Part shown: one piece after another, positions 52,590 to 60,299 of the stretch
How positions within the stretch are numbered: the first letter of the stretch is position 1
Layout: each line of letters opens with the position of its first letter
Source of the DNA: CADCVQ01 sp038260305
Lineage (GTDB): Bacteria; Actinomycetota; Thermoleophilia; Solirubrobacterales; Solirubrobacteraceae
Reading direction: 5' to 3'
DNA: 64,000 nt
Assembly (NCBI GenBank): GCA_038260305.1
Contig: JBBSNY010000001.1
Coordinates: forward strand, 377,029 to 441,028
Made by a program: the position numbers and the translations under genes
The notes under the pieces: generated by a model
Told to the model about the DNA's origin: nothing
Databases searched by the model: none
Seen by the model: the letters and a program-made list of their open reading frames with translations, nothing else

Positions 52590-52991
52590 TCAGGTCGCCT
52601 CGGACGGCAGCAGGTGGCCGTCGCCGTCGACGTAGCCGTCTTTCGCCCCGACCGCGACGTAGATGAGGTCGCCCTCGCCGACGTTGCGGATCCGGCGCAC
52701 CGTGGCCGGATCCATCCTGGCGATGCCGCCCGGCCCGAGCCGGTGCACCGAGCCGTCGCCGAACTCGAGCTCGGCGACGCCCTGGTGGATGAAGTACGTC
52801 TCCTCCTGCTCGTAGTGGTAGTGGCGCCGGCCGACAAACTCCTCCGGCATCACGATCGCGTTGATGCCGAGCGACTTGACCCCCAGCGCCGGGCGGATCT
52901 TGCGAAATCCGCCGCCGTGGCCAAGCGCTGCGATGTTGCCGACGGCGTACCCGTCACCCGTCACGACGTCCTGCACTTCGTCCTCGGCCAT
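52590..52991 (-). CDS. Cupin-domain protein
   Basis: A 133-residue single cupin. Motif 1 is RRHYHYEQEETYFIHQGVAE (HxH, Glu), motif 2 LGPGGIARMDPATVRRIRN. This looks like a metal-binding storage-fold enzyme or sensor. It stands alone, with GAGAGGAGAG upstream of the ATG at 52991. It is not close to the cupin at 49714-50127. Confidence 0.82.
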   Translation of the reverse strand: MAEDEVQDVVTGDGYAVGNIAALGHGGGFRKIRPALGVKSLGINAIVMPEEFVGRRHYHYEQEETYFIHQGVAELEFGDGSVHRLGPGGIARMDPATVRRIRNVGEGDLIYVAVGAKDGYVDGDGHLLPSEAT

Positions 52992-53054
52992 GGTCGCTCT
53001 CCTCTCGCTCTGAACCCGTTGCAGGAGCTTAGGAAGTTCGTCGCCCCGGCACGC

Positions 53055-53402
53055 TCAGGCGACGCTGCCGCCCTCGGGGACGATCGGGCGGCGCTGGTTG
53101 TCCCAGTCCATCAGCCCGCCGGCCATCGAGTAGGCGTCGTAGCCCGCGGCGCGGAACGCCTCGGCGGCCATCATCGAGCGGCCGCCTGACCTGCACTGGA
53201 AGACGACCGGCGTGGCCTTGTCGATCTTGCCCGCGTTGCCGGTGAGCTCGCCGAGTGGGATGTGGACCGCGCCCTCGATGTGGCTCTCGGCCCACTCGTC
53301 GGGCTCGCGCACGTCGATGAGCTGGATGCTCTCGTCGGCCAGGGCCTTCGCGGTCTGCGCGGTCGAGACCTCGATGTCGTCTGATTCGAAGGTGGAAGCC
53401 AT
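53055..53402 (-). CDS. Single-domain rhodanese-like sulfurtransferase (intact)
   Basis: A 115-residue rhodanese domain: LIDVREPDEWAESHIEGAVH, and the active-site loop VVFQCRSGGRSMMAAEAFRA with the persulfide cysteine. The C-terminus is MDWDNQRRPIVPEGGSVA. It lies directly downstream (23 nt) of a paralogous rhodanese gene that has been split by the mobile element at 53679-57987. The two align without gaps around the break, which helps reconstruct the damaged one. Confidence 0.9.
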   Translation of the reverse strand: MASTFESDDIEVSTAQTAKALADESIQLIDVREPDEWAESHIEGAVHIPLGELTGNAGKIDKATPVVFQCRSGGRSMMAAEAFRAAGYDAYSMAGGLMDWDNQRRPIVPEGGSVA

Positions 53403-53425
53403 CGAGCGACCATATCTCACGAGTT

Positions 53426-53671
53426 CTAGTGGTCCGCGACCGTGCCGTCCTCGGGCACCATCGCCAGCCGCTCGTCGTACCACGCCTGGATTCCGCCGAG
53501 CATCGTGTAGGCGTCGTAGCCGACGGCGCGGAAGGCCTGCGCGGCCATCGCCGAGCGCGCGCCGAGCCGGCACTGGAAGATCACCGGCCGCGCCTTGTCG
53601 ATCCGGTGCGCGTTGGACGCCAGGCGCTCGAGCTCGATGTGGATCGCGCCCGCGATGCGACCCGCCTCGTG
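53426..53671 (-). pseudogene. C-terminal part of a rhodanese gene split by a mobile element
   Basis: Eighty-one residues remain: HEAGRIAGAIHIELERL, then the active-site loop PVIFQCRLGARSAMAAQAFR, ending MVPEDGTVADH and a stop. The missing first 36 residues lie at 57988-58095 on the same strand, beyond the element. Joined, they give a 117-residue protein equal in length and layout to the intact neighbour (LVDVRQGYE + HEAGRIAGAI against LIDVREPDEWAESHIEGAV). Confidence 0.92.
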
Positions 53672-53678
53672 CTCGTAG

Positions 53679-53714
53679 GCCCTCTGCTTGGGTCCGTGTC
53701 CCAGCCCGCAAAGT
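53679..53714 (+). repeat. Left terminal inverted repeat of the element
   Basis: Thirty-six bases, starting GCCCTCTGCTTGGGTCCGTG and ending CCAGCCCGCAAAGT, identical in inverse orientation to 57952-57987. Two more bases outside (AG, 53677-53678) also match but fall in the flanking 7-mer. Confidence 0.97.
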
Positions 53715-53739
53715 GGATCGGCACGCGGAACCCCGGAAT

Positions 53740-53785
53740 GCCGCGACTCGGCCTCTCGGTAGTAACGGAACCGGATCGCACGCTA
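53740..53785 (+). repeat. Inner inverted repeat, left copy
   Basis: Forty-six bases beginning GCCGCGACTCGGCCTCTCGG and containing GTAACGGAACCGGATCGCAC. They match the reverse complement of 55606-55651 at 40 of 46 positions. They lie 25 bp inside the left end of the large element and may be the left end of an older, nested element. Confidence 0.8.
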
Positions 53786-53941
53786 GGCGCCTGTTTGTCG
53801 CCTCCGGCCGGCTGATGACAGACGATCCGTCTTGATTCGACCGGTCGCCTCCTGGACGGATGCTTGATCGAGTGCAATGGGGCGGCGGTCGATACAGCGT
53901 CTGTCGCTAAATACCGGTGGCGAAACCCTCCGGGAGCCGTC

Positions 53942-54772
53942 TTGAGACTTCGTCTGATGCTCGCCACCGCAATGACCGCGGCCTGTGTCGTGCCCGCCTC
54001 AGCGCTGGCCGCTGATTCGAGCACCGAGGTCGTCGACCAGCTCGACCAGGCCGTTACCGTTGAGCAGGCCGCGCCGGCTGCATCGAATGCCGCGGTCGAG
54101 TTGCCGAGTACCGGCGCCGACAACGCGGCCCTTTCTCTACCGGGCGGGGAGATGCTGACGATGGGGGTGCCCGCGGACGGCAATGCCTCGGGAACTGCGG
54201 ACACCGCTGTTTTCGAAGGGACCGCCGCGCGCACCACTTTGGCTGTGCAGTCCACTGCAACGGGGTTGCGCGCGCTGATTTCGATCGACTCCCCCGCCGC
54301 ACCCGAGCGGTACACGTTCCCGATCGGTGGCGATGTCGTCTCCTTGAGCCAGCAGGCTGACGACGGCGTGCTCGCTCTCAACGCAGACGGCGACCCGATC
54401 GCCCATCTGGCCGCTCCGTGGGCGCGCGATGCCAACGGCCGAGATGTCCCCACGCGCTTTGAGGTCGAGGGCACCACCGTCGTTCAGGTTGTCGAGCACC
54501 GCGGTGGAGACCTCGCGTACGGGATAACCGCCGACCCTTGGTGGAACCCCTTCAGCTGGAGCATCTGGCGGTCAGGCCGGCACGAGCGTTGGCTAGCGTC
54601 CTCAGCAGATGCGGAGCCGGAGCACTCAAAAACCACCCTCGGTCTTGGCGCAGGAACCGTGAGCGTGAACATCGTTCGAGCGGCGCGAGGACTGTCGAAG
54701 CTCGCCGTCCCGGGCTACGGGTGGGGCTATGTCGCTGTCGGCGTTGCCGGTTGCGTCGAGAACCAGTTCTAG
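53942..54772 (+). CDS. Secreted protein of unknown function carried by the element
   Basis: A 276-residue exported protein. The TTG at 53942 follows GGGAG by 5 nt and gives a clean signal peptide (LMLATAMTAACVVPASALA). The middle is a Thr/Ala-rich, beta-prone region with FEVEGTTVVQVVEHRGGDLA and YGITADPWWNPFSWSIW, a pattern I recall in many secreted actinobacterial proteins, before a variable C-terminus. The last 45 residues (TTLGLGAGTVSVNIVRAARG, LSKLAVPGYGWGYVAVGVAG) are glycine-rich and amphipathic, bacteriocin-like in character. A small membrane protein gene follows after 4 nt. The arrangement would fit a secreted toxin or peptide and its immunity protein, but this is inference only. Confidence 0.75.
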   Translation: MRLRLMLATAMTAACVVPASALAADSSTEVVDQLDQAVTVEQAAPAASNAAVELPSTGADNAALSLPGGEMLTMGVPADGNASGTADTAVFEGTAARTTLAVQSTATGLRALISIDSPAAPERYTFPIGGDVVSLSQQADDGVLALNADGDPIAHLAAPWARDANGRDVPTRFEVEGTTVVQVVEHRGGDLAYGITADPWWNPFSWSIWRSGRHERWLASSADAEPEHSKTTLGLGAGTVSVNIVRAARGLSKLAVPGYGWGYVAVGVAGCVENQF

Positions 54773-54776
54773 ACTG

Positions 54777-55028
54777 ATGTTCACCATGCCGACCGGGAAC
54801 GATGTCCTACGACTGCTGATAGCAGGTGTCGCGGTGATCGGCATATTGGCTCTCACCAAGGGCGTCGGCGCGAGCGCACTCGTGCAATTCGTCGCCGTCG
54901 CTGCGATTCTGGCGGCTTGGTTGCTTGTGTTCGGCTCGCGGATGACGCGAGCCGACCAAACGGCAAACAGCGACGGTTGGCTGGCTAAGCTCCGTGGCCT
55001 CGCGGGTCTCCCGTCGCGCAAGCACTGA
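54777..55028 (+). CDS. Small two-helix membrane protein coupled to the secreted protein
   Basis: An 83-residue protein starting MFTMPTGNDVLRLLIAGVAV. Two hydrophobic helices (LLIAGVAVIGILALT and FVAVAAILAAWLLVFGS) are joined by a short loop, and a basic tail ends GLPSRKH. The start is 4 nt after the stop of the secreted protein gene, so translation is coupled. Size and topology suit an immunity or accessory membrane protein, but nothing in the sequence proves it. A perfect hairpin ends the pair. Confidence 0.7.
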   Translation: MFTMPTGNDVLRLLIAGVAVIGILALTKGVGASALVQFVAVAAILAAWLLVFGSRMTRADQTANSDGWLAKLRGLAGLPSRKH

Positions 55029-55091
55029 TCAGAGCTCGCCCTTGATAGAGCAATCTACGCCGGCTGCATCGTCGAGATCGCGGGCCCACGA

Positions 55092-55124
55092 ATGTCGCGG
55101 GGAACAAGCTATTCCCCGCGACAT
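55092..55124 (+). terminator. Perfect 13-bp hairpin after the two-gene cassette
   Basis: ATGTCGCGGGGAA (55092-55104) pairs exactly with TTCCCCGCGACAT (55112-55124) around a 7-nt loop CAAGCTA. It lies 64 nt after the small membrane protein gene and before the decayed integrase, so it probably ends the cassette's transcript. Confidence 0.75.
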
Positions 55125-55230
55125 CGCCGCCATCGTGAGCTGACCGAGTGCCGCTGCAGCTGGGCGTCGGTGGCGCCCGGTACTGTCCTCGCGGGCGCAT
55201 TCCCTGCGATGACGGGTCTCGGAGGCGCCG

Positions 55231-55605
55231 GTGGCGGGCGGAGAACAGGAGGTGCGGACGGTCGGGGCGGCCGTCGACGCGTTCCTCGCGCGCCGCGATC
55301 TCGCGGCGTCCAGTCGCCGTTCGTATGCGCAGACGCTCAACCGCGTCGCGGCGGACATCGGCGCCGAGCGCGCGCGCGATGCTTGACGCCGAGGCCCTGG
55401 GCGGCGCGATGCACGGCGCGTGGGGCGCCTGTGCGCCCGCGACCTGGAATCGTCACGTCGCGACCGTGCGGTCGTTCGTTGCGTTCTGCCGGCGTCGCGG
55501 CTGGCTGGCCGCCGATGTCGCGGCCGGTGTCGATCGCCGACGCGAGCCGGCTGACCGCACTCGGGCGATCTCTTATGTGCAGCTTGAACGGCTGTGGCGT
55601 CGTCT
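55231..55605 (+). pseudogene. Decayed tyrosine recombinase (N-terminal core-binding domain only)
   Basis: From the GTG at 55231 the frame encodes VGAAVDAFLARRDLAASSRR then SYAQTLNRVAADIGAERARD, an integrase SAM-like domain, and stops at 55384. A shift of frame at that point continues ATWNRHVATVRSFVAFCRRR, GWLAADVAAGVDRRREPADR and AISYVQLERLWRR, the second half of the domain and the linker. The catalytic domain (R-H-R-H-Y) is missing: the sequence ends at the inner inverted repeat. It is not a copy of the intact integrase at 57233-57946. Confidence 0.82.
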
Positions 55606-55651
55606 TAGCGTGCGTTCCTGTTCCGTTGCTACCGGAAGGCCGACTCGCGGC
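55606..55651 (-). repeat. Inner inverted repeat, right copy
   Basis: The reverse complement begins GCCGCGAGTCGGCCTTCCGG and contains GCAACGGAACAGGAACGCAC; it matches 53740-53785 at 40 of 46 positions. It abuts the truncated integrase, repeating the layout of the outer element, in which the intact integrase abuts the right terminal repeat. The following 220 nt to 55871 hold no feature that I can identify. Confidence 0.8.
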
Positions 55652-55871
55652 CTGCTGAAGCCGCGTGAGCGGCGACGCGCCACGCTGGCGGTGCGCGAAG
55701 CGAACACGTTCCTGCGAGGTCGCCGCTGATGGGCACTCTGGTGTGCGGACTGCCGTGGCGGCGCTGCGGAACCGGCGACAATGTGTCGGCCCACGGCCGC
55801 AAGCGTCAGTGCCATCTGCTCGACCGGCCGGCGTCTCCGGGCGCCAGACCCTCAAGACCGTAGTTCGCCCT

Positions 55872-57167
55872 TCAGCCGTCTATGTCGGCGCCGGCTACCG
55901 TGCAGCGATTCGACTGCTTTTGTGCGCGCAGTCGGATTGTGGCGGCTCCGAGATCCTGACCGCCACTGCTCATGAAGAAGACTCTGTAGCGATCACTTAG
56001 GAAGCGCGTGCGGCAGAACACCTTGGTGTTGATAAGCACGCGCGCACGTCGGACGCGAAGCGACAATCGGTGCTCGGTGTCCAGCGTGCCGGCAGGCACT
56101 CCTATGGCAGCCCGGTTGAAAGTCCCAGCGACCAGGACCTTCACCTTGCCGGACACCCCAGGGCACTTCGCGACCAGTGTCTTGCCCCAAACGATCGACG
56201 TCTGCCTGAATGAGCATCGTCGAGTAGAGCCTCTCGTCCCGTCGTCGGAGACCGCGACCAACTCGGCGCGAAAGGTGTACAGGCCGGTCCTGACGTCCGT
56301 ACATCGGTAGAAGCACGCGAAGTCGTCCGAACCGTCAAGATCGGTACGCCCAATCTGTCCTCTTCCGAAGCCGTCTCCGGGGCCCCAGTACAGGCGGCGA
56401 CGGCTGACAGCAATCGAGCTAGCGCCGCCACCAACGGACCGACGGAACCGAGGCTGAACGGCGCTTCCATCAAGACGCGCCCGCCCGATATAACGCTCAG
56501 TGGTCCAGTACAGATAGCCGTCGCTGACAGTCACCCCTCGTCCTTCGAAGAGATCCGGTTGAATACCGGTACCGTCCAGCTTGGCTCGACCGATTCGACC
56601 AGTGGCGCCGTTGGACCAGTAGAGATGATCTTTGGTGGTTGCCAACGACGTGATGCCGCCGCTGCCGTGGATACCCGGCCCGGGGGGCGCGATGAAGTTC
56701 AGTTGCACGTCCGTGCCGTCTCGCTTCGCGCGGCCGATGAAGACGACGGCATCGTCGACGGAGCCCTCCTCTCTCGGGGACCACGCGAAGTAGATGTGGC
56801 TGCCATCGATCGCGAGCGCCGTGGGACTCCTAGCGACCTCCTCACCGGTTCTCAGGTTGATGAGTGTGGGATTCACCAGCCTGCTACTGATGCTCACGGT
56901 GCCTATGCGATCGAGGTCACGCTCACTCCAAAAAATGCGCTCGGTGTCCGCCTTCAGATCGCTCAGTCTTAAGAGATTGAACGGCGTTAGGTTGGCGAAC
57001 AGTCGTTCATTTGAACCGTCGAGGTCCGTCTGGATGATGCCGTAGCCGCGGCCCTGCGGAAGCCCTCCCGCCATGAACAGGCGAGGACTCGCTTGCGCCT
57101 GGGCGGCGCTTGCCGCGCTGAGTACTGCAACCAGCGCGGCGAATGCGACGAGAGGGCCGGTCCGCAT
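55872..57167 (-). CDS. Secreted YWTD-type beta-propeller protein carried by the element
   Basis: A 431-residue exported protein. From the ATG at 57167 there is a signal peptide (GPLVAFAALVAVLSAASAAQ). Six or so blades follow, each ending in patterns like LYWSNGATGRIGRAKLDGTG, YLYWTTERYIGRARLDGSAV and GRGQIGRTDLDGSDD, the YWTD repeat of LDL-receptor-like propellers. The last 130 residues are a separate cysteine-containing beta domain (RRCSFRQTSI, CPGVSGKVKVLVAG). Codon use is less GC-rich than the backbone. An in-frame ATG-less extension to 57212 exists, but the signal peptide supports 57167. Its relation to mobility is unclear; it may be cargo for surface binding. Confidence 0.8.
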   Translation of the reverse strand: MRTGPLVAFAALVAVLSAASAAQAQASPRLFMAGGLPQGRGYGIIQTDLDGSNERLFANLTPFNLLRLSDLKADTERIFWSERDLDRIGTVSISSRLVNPTLINLRTGEEVARSPTALAIDGSHIYFAWSPREEGSVDDAVVFIGRAKRDGTDVQLNFIAPPGPGIHGSGGITSLATTKDHLYWSNGATGRIGRAKLDGTGIQPDLFEGRGVTVSDGYLYWTTERYIGRARLDGSAVQPRFRRSVGGGASSIAVSRRRLYWGPGDGFGRGQIGRTDLDGSDDFACFYRCTDVRTGLYTFRAELVAVSDDGTRGSTRRCSFRQTSIVWGKTLVAKCPGVSGKVKVLVAGTFNRAAIGVPAGTLDTEHRLSLRVRRARVLINTKVFCRTRFLSDRYRVFFMSSGGQDLGAATIRLRAQKQSNRCTVAGADIDG

Positions 57168-57232
57168 CCCGCCTCGAAAAGTGGAGGGACGCGACGTCGA
57201 CCGGGGGCGCACGGCACGCAGATTAACGCATC

Positions 57233-57946
57233 ATGACCGACTTGTCGCCCCGCACCCCAGCCAAGCGCAAAGCGCGCCAACTCGCCAAGCATCTGCGCGG
57301 CGAGCGCCCCGACTACGCCTACCTCAAAGACGTCTTTCGCCACCTCCGCGCTGAGCTCGGCGTGGAGGTCCAGCGACAACCCAAGACACTGCCGTTCGTC
57401 CCCAGCGAAGCCGAGATCCGCCGCTACTACGAAACGGTCTGGACCGCCAGACGCGGCGGCGACATCGTCCTCATCAAAACGCTGCTCTACACCGGCGTTC
57501 GCGTCGCCGAACTCGTTGCCATCCGCCTCGACGACGTCGACCTCGACGCCTGCCGCATCCGCATCACCCAAGGCAAAGGCGTCAAAGACCGCACCGTCCC
57601 GTTCCCCGGCAGCTTCAAAGAGACCCTCGCCCTCCACATCGACGCCCAACAAGCAAAAGGCGCAGCGTTCCTGTTCGAATCCAGCTGGAAGAAGCCCTAC
57701 TCCACCCGCGGCGTCCGAGCCCTGCTCGACCGCTACGCCGCCAAGGCCGGACTCGAGCACAACATGCCACCACACCGCCTACGCCACTTCCTCTTCACCT
57801 GGCTCAAGACCCAAGGAGTCGACGACGCAATGATCCAGCCCTACTCCGGACACGAAACGCGCACGTCGCTCGAGATCTACTCCCGACTCGCCATCACCGA
57901 CGCCCAACGCGAATACGACGCCGTCATCGATCGGTTCCCCGTCTGA
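57233..57946 (+). CDS. Tyrosine recombinase (integrase) of the element
   Basis: A 237-residue site-specific recombinase with a short core-binding domain (RKARQLAKHLRGERPDYAYL) and a complete catalytic domain: Arg I in YTGVRVAELVAIRLDDVDLD, Lys region GKGVKDRTVPFP, HxxR in PPHRLRHFLFTWL, His/Trp position SGHETRTS, and the nucleophile in LEIYSRLAITDAQREYDAVI. All of R-K-H-R-H-Y is present, so it can be active. The gene ends 5 bp before the right terminal repeat. No excisionase or DDE transposase is in the element. Codon use (many CAA, AAA, ATC in a C-rich context) differs from the neighbours, as expected for an acquired gene. Confidence 0.93.
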   Translation: MTDLSPRTPAKRKARQLAKHLRGERPDYAYLKDVFRHLRAELGVEVQRQPKTLPFVPSEAEIRRYYETVWTARRGGDIVLIKTLLYTGVRVAELVAIRLDDVDLDACRIRITQGKGVKDRTVPFPGSFKETLALHIDAQQAKGAAFLFESSWKKPYSTRGVRALLDRYAAKAGLEHNMPPHRLRHFLFTWLKTQGVDDAMIQPYSGHETRTSLEIYSRLAITDAQREYDAVIDRFPV

Positions 57947-57951
57947 ACGCT

Positions 57952-57987
57952 ACTTTGCGGGCTGGGACACGGACCCAAGCAGAGGGC
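57952..57987 (-). repeat. Right terminal inverted repeat of the element
   Basis: Reads on the minus strand as GCCCTCTGCTTGGGTCCGTG and onward to CCGCAAAGT, identical over 36 bases to 53679-53714. It starts 5 bp after the integrase stop codon. Confidence 0.97.
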
Positions 57988-58095
57988 CTCATAGCCCTGG
58001 CGCACGTCGACGAGCTGCGCGGAGTCGTCGGCGAGCGCCCGCGCCACATGCTGCGGCGAGACCTCGAGCTCCGCGGCGTCGAAGATCGAAGGCAT
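57988..58095 (-). pseudogene. N-terminal part of the split rhodanese gene
   Basis: Thirty-six residues, MPSIFDAAELEVSPQHVARA to VDVRQGYE, run from the ATG at 58095 into the right end of the element. The rest of the gene is at 53426-53671. Read through into the element, the frame goes on for another 36 codons within the repeat and the integrase antisense, so a short hybrid peptide could still be made. Confidence 0.92.
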
Positions 58096-58105
58096 GCGCG
58101 CGAAT

Positions 58106-60283
58106 CTAGCGGACCACGTCGGGCAGCTCGCGGAGGTCGGGGAGGGGCCGCGGACGCAGCTTCTGCCAGATCCCGGCCGCGACGAGCAGCAGCAGCCCGA
58201 GCCCGATGAACGAGCCGACGCGGTACAGCGACGTCAGCGTCGCGAGGTCGTAGAGGAAGACCTTGCCGACCGTCACGAGCAGCAGCGCGAGCGCGCCAAG
58301 GCGCAGCGCGCGCGCGTCGCCGCGCAGGCCGACGACGAGCGCGACCACGCCGGTGAGCGCCCATAGCGCGCTCAGCAGCAGCTGCCCGAGCTGGGGGACG
58401 CCGAGGTCGAGGATCCCGGCGCTCGGCGCGCCGTCGCCGGGCGCAAATGCCGTCACGAGCACCGTCGAGGCGAGGTACAGCAGCGCGATCGCGCCGGTGG
58501 CGGAGAGCGTGGCGAGCGCGTGGCCGTGCAGCTCGCGCTCGGCGGCCGGGGCGCCGGCGCGGGGAGGGGTGCCGGCGAGCAACCGGGCCCCGCAGAGCGC
58601 GGCGGCCGCGGCGCTGCCGAGCGCGAGGACGGTGCCGGGCACGTCGCCGAGCCCCACGACGAGTGCGTCCGGCGGGGCCTGGATGAACAGCCCGTAGCCG
58701 AGCGCGAGCGTGAGGTACGACACGCCGCCCCAGGCCGCGACGGAGTCCCGCCCGCGCTTGGCGATGACGCCCAGTGCTACGGCCTCGGCGGCGAAGGCGG
58801 CCACCAGCAGCGCGCCGTCGAGCGCGACCGTCGTGAGGTACGCGGCCCCGGTCATCGCGACGGCGTCGAGCACGACCCGCCACTGGCGGCGCACCTCGTC
58901 GACGAAGCGACCAGCCACGAACGCGGCGCAGATCGTCACGGCGACGGCCGCGTAGCCGCCCCAGGCGATCGGGTCGCCCGCGATGACGGTCTCCGGCGGT
59001 GCCTGGGTGAAGGTCTGGATGCAGGTCAGCAGCAGGTGGCCCCCGAGCCCGAGGCCGAGCAGTGCGCCATCGCGATCGGCGTTGTCCGGATCGCCTGCGG
59101 CGAGGACGCGGCGCGTCAGCAGACCGAAGCCCGTGGTCGTGGCGGCGAGCACGGCGGCGAGCAGCACGCCCTCGAGGAGGAGCCCCGCCGTGACGTCGGC
59201 GAGCACGACGCCGAGCACGAGTGCCAGCAGCCGCACGTCACGGTTGATGCGTGTCGAGCGCGTCGCGAGGCCGACGGCGATGTGCGCGACGGCCATCGTG
59301 CCGATCCAGGCCCGGCCGGCGCCGGTCGCGCCCGCCGCATCGAGCGCGAACCAGCCGGCGAGCGCGAGCGCGAGCGCGTTGACCGTCAGCAACAGCGCCG
59401 ACGGCGGACGGAGCTTTGCCGCCGGGACACGCAGCTCGAAGCCGATCGCCGCGGCGACGTACACGGCGCCGAACGCGCACAGCGCGAACAGGATCGCCGG
59501 CGTCGACGGGTCGCTGTCGGCGAGCCAGTGCACCAACTGCGGAAGCGAGACCGCGAAGACCGCGAGCGCGAGCCAGTTCCAGCGCTGCCAGACGAGCACG
59601 GCCGCGCCCGAGGCTGCGGCGAGCCAGAGCAGGGCGAGCGTCGTGCTCGTCGACGGTGCGCCGGCGAGGATGGGCGCGAGCAGCGCGCCGACGATCCCGA
59701 GCGCGCCGATGGCCCGCGACTGCCAGCGCACGGCGTAGACCGTCGCGAGCGCGCCGGTGGCGAGCGCGAGTGCCAGCGCCGCCGCGACGGGCAGCACGTC
59801 GTAGACAGGTGCGCCGACGCCGACCGTCGTGAACATGCCCGCGACGCCGGCGGACAGCGCAGCGAGCGCCGCATCGGTGCGCTGACGATGCTCATACAGC
59901 CAGATGCCGGCGCCGATCATCGTTGCCGACAGCGCGCCGGCAAGCAGCGTGCGCTCGCTCGGGCCGATCCAGCCGCGCGAGACGGCGATCGCCAGCAGGA
60001 ACGCGATGCCGGCGACGAACGCGATGGCGCCGGTCCAGGCGAGCACGCGCCCGCCGAGGAGGTCTTCGAAGTCGAACTTCTCGCGCGGCGCGGCGGCAGC
60101 GGACGCGGCTCGAGCGGGCCCGGCGGCGACGGGCACGCGCTGGTCCGGAGGCATCGGCGCGCCGGGGCCGGACACGAGCACCGTTGTCGCGACGAACTGC
60201 GACTCGAGCGTCTCCAGGCGCTCGTTGAGGTTCACCGTCTGGCGTTCGAGTGTCAGCACGCGCGTCTCGCTGATGCGGCCCAT
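58106..60283 (-). CDS. DUF2339 polytopic membrane protein
   Basis: A 725-residue protein. A short coiled coil (TLERQTVNLNERLETLESQF) and an Ala/Pro linker precede FDFEDLLGGRVLAWTGAIAF, the start of about 20 transmembrane helices. This is the DUF2339 family; the function is unknown. The C-terminus lies on the cytoplasmic side by charge (QKLRPRPLPDLRELPDVVR). AAAGGA upstream supports a start at 60283; an ATG at 60310 would overlap an operator-like repeat. Divergent from a TetR regulator gene, which probably represses it. Confidence 0.82.
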   Translation of the reverse strand: MGRISETRVLTLERQTVNLNERLETLESQFVATTVLVSGPGAPMPPDQRVPVAAGPARAASAAAAPREKFDFEDLLGGRVLAWTGAIAFVAGIAFLLAIAVSRGWIGPSERTLLAGALSATMIGAGIWLYEHRQRTDAALAALSAGVAGMFTTVGVGAPVYDVLPVAAALALALATGALATVYAVRWQSRAIGALGIVGALLAPILAGAPSTSTTLALLWLAAASGAAVLVWQRWNWLALAVFAVSLPQLVHWLADSDPSTPAILFALCAFGAVYVAAAIGFELRVPAAKLRPPSALLLTVNALALALAGWFALDAAGATGAGRAWIGTMAVAHIAVGLATRSTRINRDVRLLALVLGVVLADVTAGLLLEGVLLAAVLAATTTGFGLLTRRVLAAGDPDNADRDGALLGLGLGGHLLLTCIQTFTQAPPETVIAGDPIAWGGYAAVAVTICAAFVAGRFVDEVRRQWRVVLDAVAMTGAAYLTTVALDGALLVAAFAAEAVALGVIAKRGRDSVAAWGGVSYLTLALGYGLFIQAPPDALVVGLGDVPGTVLALGSAAAAALCGARLLAGTPPRAGAPAAERELHGHALATLSATGAIALLYLASTVLVTAFAPGDGAPSAGILDLGVPQLGQLLLSALWALTGVVALVVGLRGDARALRLGALALLLVTVGKVFLYDLATLTSLYRVGSFIGLGLLLLVAAGIWQKLRPRPLPDLRELPDVVR

Positions 60284-60299
60284 CGCAGTCACCAATCCT

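Larger units (their letters stand above)
53679..57987. mobile_element. 4.3-kb tyrosine-recombinase element with 36-bp terminal inverted repeats, inserted in a rhodanese gene
   Basis: The ends are perfect inverted repeats beginning GCCCTCTGCTTGGGTCCGTG (53679-53714 and 57952-57987). The flanks CTCGTAG (53672-53678) and CTCATAG (57988-57994) are a 7-bp duplication with one mismatch. Removing the element and one 7-mer restores the rhodanese frame exactly. Inside are, in order: an inner inverted repeat, a secreted protein gene, a small membrane protein gene, a decayed integrase, the inner repeat's partner, a secreted propeller gene on the minus strand, and an intact tyrosine recombinase gene ending 5 bp from the right repeat. 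Base composition is visibly less GC-rich than the surroundings. Imperfect flanking 7-mers recall the coupling sequences of tyrosine-recombinase elements rather than strict transposase duplications. Confidence 0.9.

Noticed and set aside
53679..57987. The element as a prophage or a DDE-transposase insertion sequence
   Set aside because: No phage structural, replication or DDE transposase gene is present; the only intact mobility gene is a tyrosine recombinase.
53672..57994. The two repeats as direct attL/attR sites in a tRNA gene
   Set aside because: The long repeats are inverted, not direct, and the disrupted gene is a rhodanese gene; no tRNA fold is seen at either end.
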